DNA of 12,398 bases, taken from positions 1 to 12,398 of the forward strand of contig JAEYRC010000075.1 in the NCBI GenBank assembly GCA_023409675.1, written 5' to 3'. This DNA is from Bacteroidota bacterium. Lineage in GTDB: Bacteria > Bacteroidota > Bacteroidia > Chitinophagales > Chitinophagaceae. Shown here in pieces: positions 1 through 7,087 of the stretch; the first letter of the stretch is position 1, and every line of letters starts with the position of its first letter. The notes beneath the pieces were generated by a model, which worked only from the letters and a program-made list of their open reading frames with translations, did not search any database and was not told where the DNA came from. The position numbers and the translations under genes are program-made.

Positions 1-201
1 TGTGTGTCATGCCGACACCATGATGAATAATAGAAGCAGCAAAAGATTGAATGTCAGGGCACGCATACATGTCCTTCGGTTCTCCTGCACCTGGAGTTTG
101 TTCTCAATCGTATTATCCACTTCGGTGTTATAGGTTGATGTAATAAATGTGGTGAAATCAGTGTGATTGGTTTTCTCAGGAGTTGATTAAACTTCTTTCT
201 T
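1..201. other. Intergenic region downstream of the aldolase gene
   Basis: This stretch follows the aldolase stop codon in the minus direction. I see no convincing intrinsic terminator; the only stem is a weak one (CTCC/GGAG, about 82-96). Without a terminator, read-through into the signal-peptide frame at 66-7 is plausible. The longer minus-strand frame across 54-332 has no recognisable protein character and overlaps the 3' end of the aldolase gene. Confidence 0.5.
7..66 (-). pseudogene. Possible start of a secreted protein gene, stopped by TGA after its signal peptide
   Basis: A short minus-strand frame begins at ATG 64-66 and reads MRALTFNLLLLLLFIMVSA, followed directly by TGA at 7-9. It has one basic residue, a long Leu-rich hydrophobic core and a VSA end, which is what a Bacteroidota signal peptide looks like. 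The stop falls where a lipobox cysteine (VSA-C) would be expected. An AAGGA-like ribosome-binding stretch lies just upstream. It is the next reading frame after the aldolase gene, about 135 bp beyond its stop, so it may be the fourth gene of the susC operon. It could be a gene broken by one substitution or frameshift, a sequencing error, or chance. Two other starts, ATG 68-70 in another frame (opening MYACPD) and ATG 8-10, stay open to the window edge but look less convincing. Confidence 0.33.
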
Positions 202-1149
202 TCAGGCTTCGAGTTGCTCGCCAACAGGCAAGCGGGAACAGAATTCCTGGAATCCCTGCTGACGCGCTTCTTCGCGGAAAGCATTAAAATCCTGCTCTCC
301 CATATTCTTAACCGGAAGGCGAAAGCCGCCACAATCCATTCCTACCAGTTTCATATAGGCCTTACCGGTAGCAATTCCACCGTATTTTCCCAGCAAGCGG
401 ATCATATTTATTGATTTCAACTGTAACTGGCGCGCGCTGTCAAGGTCATTTTGATGAAAGGCTTCAATCATTTCCAGGTAGAGTGATGGCGCATAATTAA
501 ATGTACTGCCAACAGCGCCTTTAGCACCCAGTACCAGTGCTGACAACATGTTTTCATCCCTGCCCCATAACATATCGTATTTACCATTTTTGAAATTCAT
601 ACAGGACTGAAAGTCCATAAAATCTTCATGGGTGTATTTAATGCCTGCAAAGTTCGGAATACGTTCATCCACCGCCTGAAGCAAATCATACATTGCAAAA
701 CCAACTCCGGTCAGGACAGGAATGTGGTAATAATAGAAGGGCAAATCCGGAGTAACGGAAGCGATTTCTTCGCACATAGATGCCAGTTGTTCTATACCCG
801 CAGGCTTGAAATAAAACGGAGCGGTAAAAGAAATGCCGTAAATGCCTGCCTGCCGCGCGTGAAGCGCAAGGGCTTTGCAATCTTCCATACTGGTACCTCC
901 AAGAAGCAGCATTACCTTAAACGCCGTATCATTTCGCGATGCGGCCGCCCAGGCATCGGTAACAAGCATTTTTTCTCTGGTCGTCATTGACACCCCTTCG
1001 CCCGTGGAGCCGCATATAAACGCGCCTTTTACACCATTCTCCTTAAGCATTTTATAATATTGAGGAATGATAGACAATTTAAGCGCGCCATCGGCATGCA
1101 TAGGAGTGAATGGCGCGGCGATCAGTCCTTCAAGTGGTTTAAGCTGCAT
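202..1149 (-). CDS. N-acetylneuraminate lyase-like aldolase (DHDPS/NanA superfamily)
   Basis: This 315-residue protein is a full-length member of the class I aldolase superfamily that includes dihydrodipicolinate synthase and N-acetylneuraminate lyase. These cytoplasmic TIM-barrel enzymes form a Schiff base with a pyruvate or 2-keto acid substrate. Visible signatures are GSTGE at residues 47-51 (pyruvate carboxylate binding), the catalytic tyrosine in YHIP (Y141), the Schiff-base lysine in GIKYT (K171) and GSTFN at 214-218. The last aligns with GSTYN of E. coli NanA and favours a sialic acid lyase over a lysine-pathway DHDPS. The opening GLIAAPFTPMHADG is, as I recall, typical of Bacteroidota NanA-like proteins. 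The ATG at 1147-1149 fits the family N-terminus. The gene lies 69 bp after susD, so the likely role is cleaving an imported sugar acid, as in ManNAc plus pyruvate from sialic acid. The substrate is not proven: no sialidase, epimerase or kinase is visible here, and another 2-keto-3-deoxy acid is possible. Confidence 0.85.
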   Translation of the reverse strand: MQLKPLEGLIAAPFTPMHADGALKLSIIPQYYKMLKENGVKGAFICGSTGEGVSMTTREKMLVTDAWAAASRNDTAFKVMLLLGGTSMEDCKALALHARQAGIYGISFTAPFYFKPAGIEQLASMCEEIASVTPDLPFYYYHIPVLTGVGFAMYDLLQAVDERIPNFAGIKYTHEDFMDFQSCMNFKNGKYDMLWGRDENMLSALVLGAKGAVGSTFNYAPSLYLEMIEAFHQNDLDSARQLQLKSINMIRLLGKYGGIATGKAYMKLVGMDCGGFRLPVKNMGEQDFNAFREEARQQGFQEFCSRLPVGEQLEA

Positions 1150-1177
1150 AGTGCTTTTTTATAAAATCTTAAAATAA

Positions 1178-1210
1178 GCAATTACCGGATGATCGGCACC
1201 CGGTAATTGC
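1178..1210 (-). terminator. Perfect hairpin between susD and the aldolase gene
   Basis: An 11-bp perfect inverted repeat (GCAATTACCGG at 1178-1188, CCGGTAATTGC at 1200-1210) encloses an 11-nt loop. Read on the minus strand it starts 8 nt after the susD stop codon and is followed by the T-rich run TTATTTTAAGATTTTAT. This could be an intrinsic, perhaps leaky, terminator or an mRNA-stabilising 3' hairpin that makes susCD more abundant than the aldolase message. The T-run is interrupted by purines, so termination would probably be partial. Confidence 0.6.
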
Positions 1211-1218
1211 CATCTAAT

Positions 1219-2790
1219 CTAATTTGGTTTCGCGGTGGGATAGCCGGGGGTCTGATTCACCAAAGGATCGTTGGTCCAGATTGCCGGAGGAATTGGCCAT
1301 AAAACTTTATATGCCTGGGTGGCTTTATCCAATACACCATAAGGATGATTACCAGATTTAAATACCAGGGCTTCACCGTTGTATTTCATTCTGCGAAGAT
1401 CATACCAGCGCTTGCCTTCATATACAAATTCCTTGCTGCGTTCTTCAAATATGGCCAGTTCGTTCTCATCTTGTGTGCCGGCAACAAAAGGGTTTGGATC
1501 ATTGCCTGCACCACCAAAAGCCCGGTCACGAATGGCCTTGATGTAGGGAGTTGGATCACCGCCTTCGGCATTAACAATTTCAGCAAGCATCAGCAATCGA
1601 TCCGCTTCGCGATAAACAATCCAGTCATCAGCAAAATAACGTTTGTTCGCATCAATGGTACCGAGGAATTTAACCAGGGCCGTATTGCGAATCAGTACCA
1701 CCGGAGGATTTGTGCTGGTATTCAACCGGTAATAATCATAAAAGGTGGCATCGCGGCGTTCATCTTCGGGATGATACGATTGAAACAACTCAAAGGTATA
1801 TCCATAACGTTGTATGATCTGTTGTGAGTTGGTAGCGGCTATCACCAGCGGAGCTACCAGCAATGCGCCCGATGCGAGTGAATCCTTATAATGTTGTCCG
1901 TCGAAATTGAAGGTGGAATAGAGGAACATGGAGTAACCCGACATTTCAGCTTCGCCAACGCGGAAGCGAATAGCCAATATTACTTCAGGATTATTTTTTC
2001 GGTTGTACGCGAAGACATTCCGGAAATCGTCCTGAAGAACCGGACCGGAGATGCTGTTAAGCGCTGACTTTGCTGTGGCCAGGTCACCGGTATTACCATA
2101 AACCCTGGCAGACCACAGATACACCTCACCCTTAAGCATAAGCGCCGCCCATGGGTTCCACTGACTTTTATCAGCCGGTACCGCGGATGAACCAAAGAGG
2201 GTTACTGCTTTATCAACATCACTTTTAACCACCGCAAGAACTTCTGCTTCTGTTGCGCGGGCTTTCCGTAACAATACCGGATCGGTAGTACCGTTCAGCA
2301 CTTCAGGCTCAAGTCTTAGGGGAACACCACCATAGGTGCGCAGCAGGTGAAAATAATAGTAGGCACGCATCGCATAAGCCTGCCCGAGCAGGTATTGCTT
2401 GTTTTCCGCGCTTAAAAAATCAAGCGGTTCAACTTTCTGAATGAACAGGTTCAGTTGGAGGATAGGTCCGTAGAACCCGGCCCAGTTGCCCACTCCGGCT
2501 GAATTTTCATCAATGTTTTGATCGATGATCGGCAATTCATTTAATGACGTATTCTGCCGGTCGACATTACTGAATCCACCACCCCGCATTTCGCCCAGGC
2601 GCAAAAACATAAACTGGTTATCGCGGAACTGCTTGTGTAAACCAACCATAAAGTTGCGCACCTGCGATTCATTCTGCCAAAAATTTCCATCACCGAAATA
2701 ATCCTCCGGAGCAAGTTCCAATGTTTTTCGGCACGATGTTGCCAGGGAGGCAAATACCGCTATATAAATTAAATACTTGAATGTTTTCAT
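1219..2790 (-). CDS. SusD/RagB-family outer-membrane glycan-binding lipoprotein
   Basis: This 523-residue protein is the surface lipoprotein partner of the TonB-dependent transporter encoded just upstream. SusD proteins cap the SusC barrel and hand it oligosaccharide or other ligands. The N-terminus is a lipoprotein signal peptide with lipobox LATSC, so the mature protein should begin at Cys20. The family's TPR-like segment appears at about 136-158 (AYAMRAYYYFHLLRTYGGVP). The typical C-terminal motif with EGKRWYDLRR is at 458-467, followed by an LWPIPP and PGYP ending. Length is normal for the family. The ATG at 2788-2790 is 25 bp beyond the susC stop, implying one transcript and stoichiometric expression. 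Ligand specificity cannot be read from sequence; the adjoining NanA-like aldolase suggests a sialic-acid-containing or related sugar-acid ligand. Confidence 0.96.
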   Translation of the reverse strand: MKTFKYLIYIAVFASLATSCRKTLELAPEDYFGDGNFWQNESQVRNFMVGLHKQFRDNQFMFLRLGEMRGGGFSNVDRQNTSLNELPIIDQNIDENSAGVGNWAGFYGPILQLNLFIQKVEPLDFLSAENKQYLLGQAYAMRAYYYFHLLRTYGGVPLRLEPEVLNGTTDPVLLRKARATEAEVLAVVKSDVDKAVTLFGSSAVPADKSQWNPWAALMLKGEVYLWSARVYGNTGDLATAKSALNSISGPVLQDDFRNVFAYNRKNNPEVILAIRFRVGEAEMSGYSMFLYSTFNFDGQHYKDSLASGALLVAPLVIAATNSQQIIQRYGYTFELFQSYHPEDERRDATFYDYYRLNTSTNPPVVLIRNTALVKFLGTIDANKRYFADDWIVYREADRLLMLAEIVNAEGGDPTPYIKAIRDRAFGGAGNDPNPFVAGTQDENELAIFEERSKEFVYEGKRWYDLRRMKYNGEALVFKSGNHPYGVLDKATQAYKVLWPIPPAIWTNDPLVNQTPGYPTAKPN

Positions 2791-2815
2791 GATATATCGT
2801 TTGTTCGAATAAATG

Positions 2816-5800
2816 TTAGAAAGTCAGGTTTGCCCCGAAAACCAGTTGTGTCGGAATAGTATAGGCGCTGTTCTGAAAGCCGGTTCGTTCCGGAAGATTC
2901 AGCAGACTGTTCGATAAGTCTCCAAGAATCTGACCGGTTGCTGTTAAGGTCAGGGCACTGATCCTTGCCTTCTGCAAGATGGCAGTCGGAACTGAATAGC
3001 TCAGTGAAACTTCCCGGAAGGCCAGGTATCCTGAATTAACATAGAACATACTGCTAGGCCGGTCGAAATTCTTGGTATTCAACTGGTCGGCCCAGGTATA
3101 ACGCGGATACTTAGCATTTGGATTTTCCGGAGTCCAGGTTTCTTTTACCAGTGAGGTTACATTGAATTCACCCTGGGCGCTGGCCATAGACCAAAGCTGT
3201 TGAAAATCCTGTTGAATATGTCCCAAGCCGAAGTCGAAGCGTGCAAATAAATTGAACCCTTTCCAGGATATACTGGATGAAAAACCTCCGGTCCAACGGG
3301 GGATCTGACGACCCAAAGATGTCATGTCGCGATAGTCAATGGTATCATTACGGTCAAGATCTTTCCACATTACATCACCCAGTTGGGTGGCGATATAGCG
3401 AAATCCTCCTCCGTTAAGATTGTATTCATTGATCAGTTTCTGACTGGCAACACCTCTTCCCGCGCCTCCGTTTGAATAGGCCATCGAAGCGGCAATATCA
3501 ACCTTATTATAAGATTCCAGATCTTTCTGATCGCGGATGATACCATCGGCTACAAAACCAAAAATCTCACCCCATTCCTGTCCTTCCTGGAAACCACCAA
3601 CCCAGATCACGCGACCGGTTTTGGGATCATAAACCTGCTGACCGCCCTGGCGGTTGTTTTCATTACCATTGAAAGGCAGTTTAAGAATGGTGTTCTTATT
3701 CCAGGCGGCGTTGGCATTTACCTGCCAAACGATCTGTTCATTTTGTATGATCTTGTATCCTGCTTCCAGTTCTACACCACGGTTGCGCATACTACCGTTG
3801 TTGGTACGGATGCTGGAAACACCCGATGAAGTAGGTAATATAACGTTAGCAATTTTATCATCAGTGATCCGGTTATACACCGCAACGGAAAAATTCAGGC
3901 GGTTATTAAAAAAGCCCATATCAGCACCCACTTCTACAGTGTTTGTTTTTTCCCAACGCAGGTTTGGATTAGCCAGACCTGTTTGCAGAAAACCAATTGT
4001 TCCATTATACGCAGCCTGGGAACCATATGAACCCTGCAGTTCGTATATGCCTATGCCCCCGATGTTACCGTTCTTACCCCAGCTTCCGCGAAGTTTAAGA
4101 AAAGACAGCCAATCGCCGGCAGATGCCAGGAAATCTTCCCGGTGTGCAAGCCAGCCCACCGAAAATGCGGGGAAAGTTCCGTATTGGTTATCTCCAAGCA
4201 AGCGGGAATATCCATCACGGCGAACAGTAAACGAAGCAAGATATTTTCCGTCAAAATCATAATTCAGGCGACCGAAGCCAGACATGATGCGTTCGCGGGC
4301 ATGGTAAGTATCTGTTCCCCGCGTTTGTTGTTCGGGGTTATTGAGGGTTAAGCCCAGATCAGAAAAATCATCGGTAGGCGCCAGGCGGCCACTTGCAGCC
4401 AGTCCCTGATTATAGGCGTCATAGAATTCAAAACCAGCCATCACATCGATGTTGTTCCGATTAAGAAAGCTCAGGTTGTAATCCACGATTGCGTTATAGG
4501 TTTGCCGGATCGTTCTGTCAAATGACGCGGAACTGGCCCGGTCGCGGTTCCAACCGGTATTCGGATTGGTATAACTTAAGATTCCAGTACGGAAATCTTT
4601 ATTGAATGACTCATTAAAGCTTTCATCGTACATAAGGATACCGCCTATTTTGACATACAGGTTGCGGAGCAGGTCGACACGGAAGGACTGCGCCAGCGTG
4701 AATTTATCGGACTGGTTTTTCCGGATATATTTGTCAATGTTTACCAAAGGATTACCGTCACTGGCATCTCGTCCCAGTAACAATTCGCCATTCGCGTTGG
4801 TACCTCTCATTGTTGGTGGAGCAGAAAGCATACGACCCCAGTAATTTCCTTCACCATTTTGCAGCGACTGGTCCCTCCAGTTAGCCCGTGCATATTGCAG
4901 ACTGCTTTCTGAACGCAGCCATTCTTTTATTTTATAATCACCATTGATGGTGAAGTTGAGCCGCTTGTAAAAGGTAGCCAACGACAATCCACCTTCATCA
5001 TAATACCCGAGGTTAGCATAATAATTACCGTTCTCATTTCCGCCACTCATGCCGATGTTGTAATCCTGGGTTATCGATTTATCGTAGAGGCCGTAATCAC
5101 CATAGTTGAAATCTTTAAAGATAAGGTCGGCATAGGTTCCATTGGGATCATAGTTGCCGTCAGCATTGGTAGGCACAGCATCCTTCATTGTTTTCCAGCC
5201 CGGCTGATTCAGGAGTTCGCGATTGATATCGGATAAACGCATTACGCTCCAGATGGCATTGGTGGCGTAATTTCCATCCACAATATTGCCCTGGGCATCT
5301 TTATAGATATTGCCTGTTCCGCGCGGGCCTACTGCAGAAAGCGCGGAATTGGATGCCACTGTACCAAACGTACCATTAATGATAGCCTGCACAACACCCA
5401 TACGCGACCATTTTATATAATCCTCAGCGCTGAGAAATTCATAGGGCACATTCAAATAATTAATGCCGTGTTTGGCTTTGAGGGTTATGGATGATCTTCC
5501 GGCGCGGCCTCTTTTGGAGGTGATCAGGATAACGCCGTTACTGGCCCTGGCGCCATAAATAGCGGTAGCGGAGGCATCTTTGAGCACCTCCATACTTTCG
5601 ATGTCTTCGGGGTTGATATCACTTAGTGATGCGCGTACCTGTCCATCCATAATGATGAGTGGGCTGCCGCTGCCATCGAAGTTCGTACCTCCGCGGAGGG
5701 TAATTGCCGGCAGAGAGCCCGGGCGGCCCGTGCCTGTAGATACCCGCAGACCCGGTATGGTTCCGGCCAGTGCCTGAGCAGGATTCGAGCGCACCCCCGT

Positions 5801-6196
5801 TTCAAGAATCCTATTGTCGAGTTTGGAGATGGAGGACGTGATCTTCGAACGCCTGGCAGTTCCATAGCCCACGACCACCACTTCGTCGAGGCGATCGTCA
5901 GTAGTTTCCAGGCTGATCTGAATGATGGACTGGCTGCCTACGGGTACTTCGCGGGATGTATAGCCGGTATAGGAGATCACCAGGATATCTCCGGTAGCTG
6001 CCGCAATGGAAAACTCGCCAGTGGAATTGGTTTGGGTTGCCAGATTCTTATCCTTAAGCTGGATTGTTACGCCTTCTAATGGAGCTCCATCAGTGGCAGC
6101 CCTCACTGTGCCCGTAATGGTTCGGGTTTGAGTCCATCCCGTAAGAGCGAGGAACAATAGAGCGAGAAGCCCTATGCAATGTTTTGCTGATTTCAT
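2816..6196 (-). CDS. SusC/RagA-family TonB-dependent outer-membrane transporter
   Basis: This 1126-residue protein is a complete SusC-type TonB-dependent transporter, importing ligands across the outer membrane using proton-motive force relayed by TonB. A signal peptide occupies about residues 1-23 (hydrophobic core LLALLFLAL). A carboxypeptidase-regulatory-like beta-sandwich domain follows at about 26-97 (ITGTVRAATDGAPLEGV). Next is the SusC signature DEVVVVGYGT at 104-113. The plug domain runs roughly 115-230, with LRGG at 167-170, SPLIIMDG at 178-185 and SMEVLKDASATAIYGARASN at 201-220. The remainder is the 22-strand barrel, ending in the terminal phenylalanine (NLTF) expected for Bam-dependent insertion. 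No anti-sigma-binding N-terminal extension is present, so control by an ECF sigma/anti-sigma pair is unlikely. The adjacent GntR regulator and operator fit better. The gene is first in the susC-susD-aldolase operon. Confidence 0.97.
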   Translation of the reverse strand: MKSAKHCIGLLALLFLALTGWTQTRTITGTVRAATDGAPLEGVTIQLKDKNLATQTNSTGEFSIAAATGDILVISYTGYTSREVPVGSQSIIQISLETTDDRLDEVVVVGYGTARRSKITSSISKLDNRILETGVRSNPAQALAGTIPGLRVSTGTGRPGSLPAITLRGGTNFDGSGSPLIIMDGQVRASLSDINPEDIESMEVLKDASATAIYGARASNGVILITSKRGRAGRSSITLKAKHGINYLNVPYEFLSAEDYIKWSRMGVVQAIINGTFGTVASNSALSAVGPRGTGNIYKDAQGNIVDGNYATNAIWSVMRLSDINRELLNQPGWKTMKDAVPTNADGNYDPNGTYADLIFKDFNYGDYGLYDKSITQDYNIGMSGGNENGNYYANLGYYDEGGLSLATFYKRLNFTINGDYKIKEWLRSESSLQYARANWRDQSLQNGEGNYWGRMLSAPPTMRGTNANGELLLGRDASDGNPLVNIDKYIRKNQSDKFTLAQSFRVDLLRNLYVKIGGILMYDESFNESFNKDFRTGILSYTNPNTGWNRDRASSASFDRTIRQTYNAIVDYNLSFLNRNNIDVMAGFEFYDAYNQGLAASGRLAPTDDFSDLGLTLNNPEQQTRGTDTYHARERIMSGFGRLNYDFDGKYLASFTVRRDGYSRLLGDNQYGTFPAFSVGWLAHREDFLASAGDWLSFLKLRGSWGKNGNIGGIGIYELQGSYGSQAAYNGTIGFLQTGLANPNLRWEKTNTVEVGADMGFFNNRLNFSVAVYNRITDDKIANVILPTSSGVSSIRTNNGSMRNRGVELEAGYKIIQNEQIVWQVNANAAWNKNTILKLPFNGNENNRQGGQQVYDPKTGRVIWVGGFQEGQEWGEIFGFVADGIIRDQKDLESYNKVDIAASMAYSNGGAGRGVASQKLINEYNLNGGGFRYIATQLGDVMWKDLDRNDTIDYRDMTSLGRQIPRWTGGFSSSISWKGFNLFARFDFGLGHIQQDFQQLWSMASAQGEFNVTSLVKETWTPENPNAKYPRYTWADQLNTKNFDRPSSMFYVNSGYLAFREVSLSYSVPTAILQKARISALTLTATGQILGDLSNSLLNLPERTGFQNSAYTIPTQLVFGANLTF

Positions 6197-6217
6197 GCCA
6201 AGCAGTTATTTGGTTAA

Positions 6218-6238
6218 TTATTATGTTATACATAATAA
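6218..6238. promoter_or_regulatory. Palindromic operator, probable FadR/GntR binding site
   Basis: TTATTATGT (6218-6226) and ACATAATAA (6230-6238) are perfect 9-bp arms around a 3-bp centre TAT. The core reads tGTtatACa, matching the GT-N3-AC pattern known for FadR-subfamily operators. It is centred about 32 bp upstream of the susC start codon, where a bound protein would block transcription. The only regulator gene in the window, a FadR-subfamily member, lies immediately on the other side. Binding is inferred, not shown. Confidence 0.7.
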
Positions 6239-6243
6239 AAGTA
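6236..6243 (-). promoter_or_regulatory. Tentative susC -7 element overlapping the operator
   Basis: On the minus strand this reads TACTTTTA, seven of eight matches to the Bacteroidota -7 consensus TAnnTTTG. It overlaps the last three bases of the operator palindrome, which would fit repression by steric block. No good -33 TTTG is found at the usual spacing, so the assignment is weak. In an AT-rich stretch such a near match can arise by chance. Confidence 0.3.
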
Positions 6244-6352
6244 GGATTTTATTTTTACTTTTACTCCGAAAAGAGAAAAATCCTCGAAATGTGGATAACT
6301 CAGCCTGAACAGACAGTTTTGGTGTAATTTTAAATCTTTTAGTTTATCCTAT

Positions 6353-7060
6353 ATGAGTGAGCATCCGGTGTATTCTTCTCTAAAAGCTATAGATACCAGT
6401 TCGTTAGTAGATAAGGTAGAGGCCAATCTGGTCGAATTATTAAAGCATCGCCACCTGAAGGTTGGTGACAGTATTCCCACCGAGCTTGAGTTGGCGGAGA
6501 CCCTGGGGGTAAGTCGCACCGTAGTGCGGGAAGCCCTGCTCAGGCTACGTATGATGGGTTTAATAGAATCGAAGAAAAAGAAAGGCGCCGTAATTACCAG
6601 TCCGGATGTTTTTGGAATCATGGCCAAGAGTATGAATCCGCATATTCTTGATCAGGAAACCCTCAAGGAAATGTTCGAAATACGACTTGTATTGGAAATC
6701 GGGATGGCCGACCTGTTATTTCAGCGGATCACAAAGGAAGATATAGATGAACTAAAGGCTATAGTAGCCAATGAACCGGCATCAACTCAGTATCATCTAT
6801 TCAATATTGAACATGAGATCGCTTTTCATGGCAAGTTGTATAAAATCACTGGCAATAAAACACTGAAAAAGTTTCAGAAAATGTTGTTGCCGGTATTTGA
6901 TTATGTTCATCAAAGCGGATTGCTTAAAAATCAACCACTCTTAAAAACCTTTGTTTCCCACAAAGGGCTGATTGATGTAATTGAGAATGGTTCACCGGAA
7001 TTATTTCGCAATGCCATGCGCAATCACCTGGAAAATCATTTCGCACGATTGTTCAGCTGA
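6353..7060 (+). CDS. FadR-subfamily GntR transcriptional regulator (FCD effector domain)
   Basis: This 235-residue protein is a winged-helix regulator of the GntR family, FadR/FCD subgroup. The DNA-binding domain covers about residues 15-83, with the helix-turn-helix LAETLGVSRTVVREALLRL at 47-65 and wing segment KKKKGAVITSP. The all-helical FCD ligand domain follows, with EIRLVLE at 109-115, then FHGKLYKITGN at 158-168, SHKGLIDVIENG at 202-213 and NHLENHF at 224-230. H159, H203 and H225 correspond to the metal-ligand histidines common in FCD proteins; the usual Asp four residues before the first His is Glu155 here. FCD regulators generally sense carboxylate metabolites, which suits a sugar-acid locus. 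The gene is divergent from susC and faces the palindrome at 6218-6238, so it is probably a local repressor relieved by the pathway substrate. A role as sialic acid regulator is inference. The ATG is preceded by an AT-rich stretch without a clear Shine-Dalgarno, as is usual in Bacteroidota. Confidence 0.93.
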   Translation: MSEHPVYSSLKAIDTSSLVDKVEANLVELLKHRHLKVGDSIPTELELAETLGVSRTVVREALLRLRMMGLIESKKKKGAVITSPDVFGIMAKSMNPHILDQETLKEMFEIRLVLEIGMADLLFQRITKEDIDELKAIVANEPASTQYHLFNIEHEIAFHGKLYKITGNKTLKKFQKMLLPVFDYVHQSGLLKNQPLLKTFVSHKGLIDVIENGSPELFRNAMRNHLENHFARLFS

Positions 7061-7087
7061 TTACAGTATACAACCGCGAAACTATCT

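Larger units (their letters stand above)
6197..6352. other. Divergent regulatory region between susC and the GntR-family gene
   Basis: This 156-bp AT-rich intergenic space separates the only divergent pair in the window. It contains a FadR-type palindrome near susC. No perfect Bacteroidota promoter (TTTG, 19-21 bp, TAnnTTTG) is visible in either direction. A TTTG at 6318-6321 with a weak TAGTTTAT 18 bp later points towards the regulator, but it would place the start of transcription almost at the ATG. Confidence 0.6.

Noticed and set aside
54..332. 92-codon minus-strand frame overlapping the aldolase 3' end
   Set aside because: It is out of frame with the aldolase, has low protein character, and shares sequence with a gene that has clear catalytic motifs.
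1345..1827. 160-codon plus-strand open frame inside susD
   Set aside because: It is antisense to conserved SusD C-terminal motifs and shows no family features.
3654..4262. 202-codon plus-strand open frame inside susC
   Set aside because: It has no recognisable domain and lies wholly within a well-supported SusC coding sequence.
6318..6347. Promoter for the GntR-family gene (TTTG, 18 bp, TAGTTTAT)
   Set aside because: The -7 match is poor and the predicted transcription start would fall at the start codon, so I did not annotate it as a feature.
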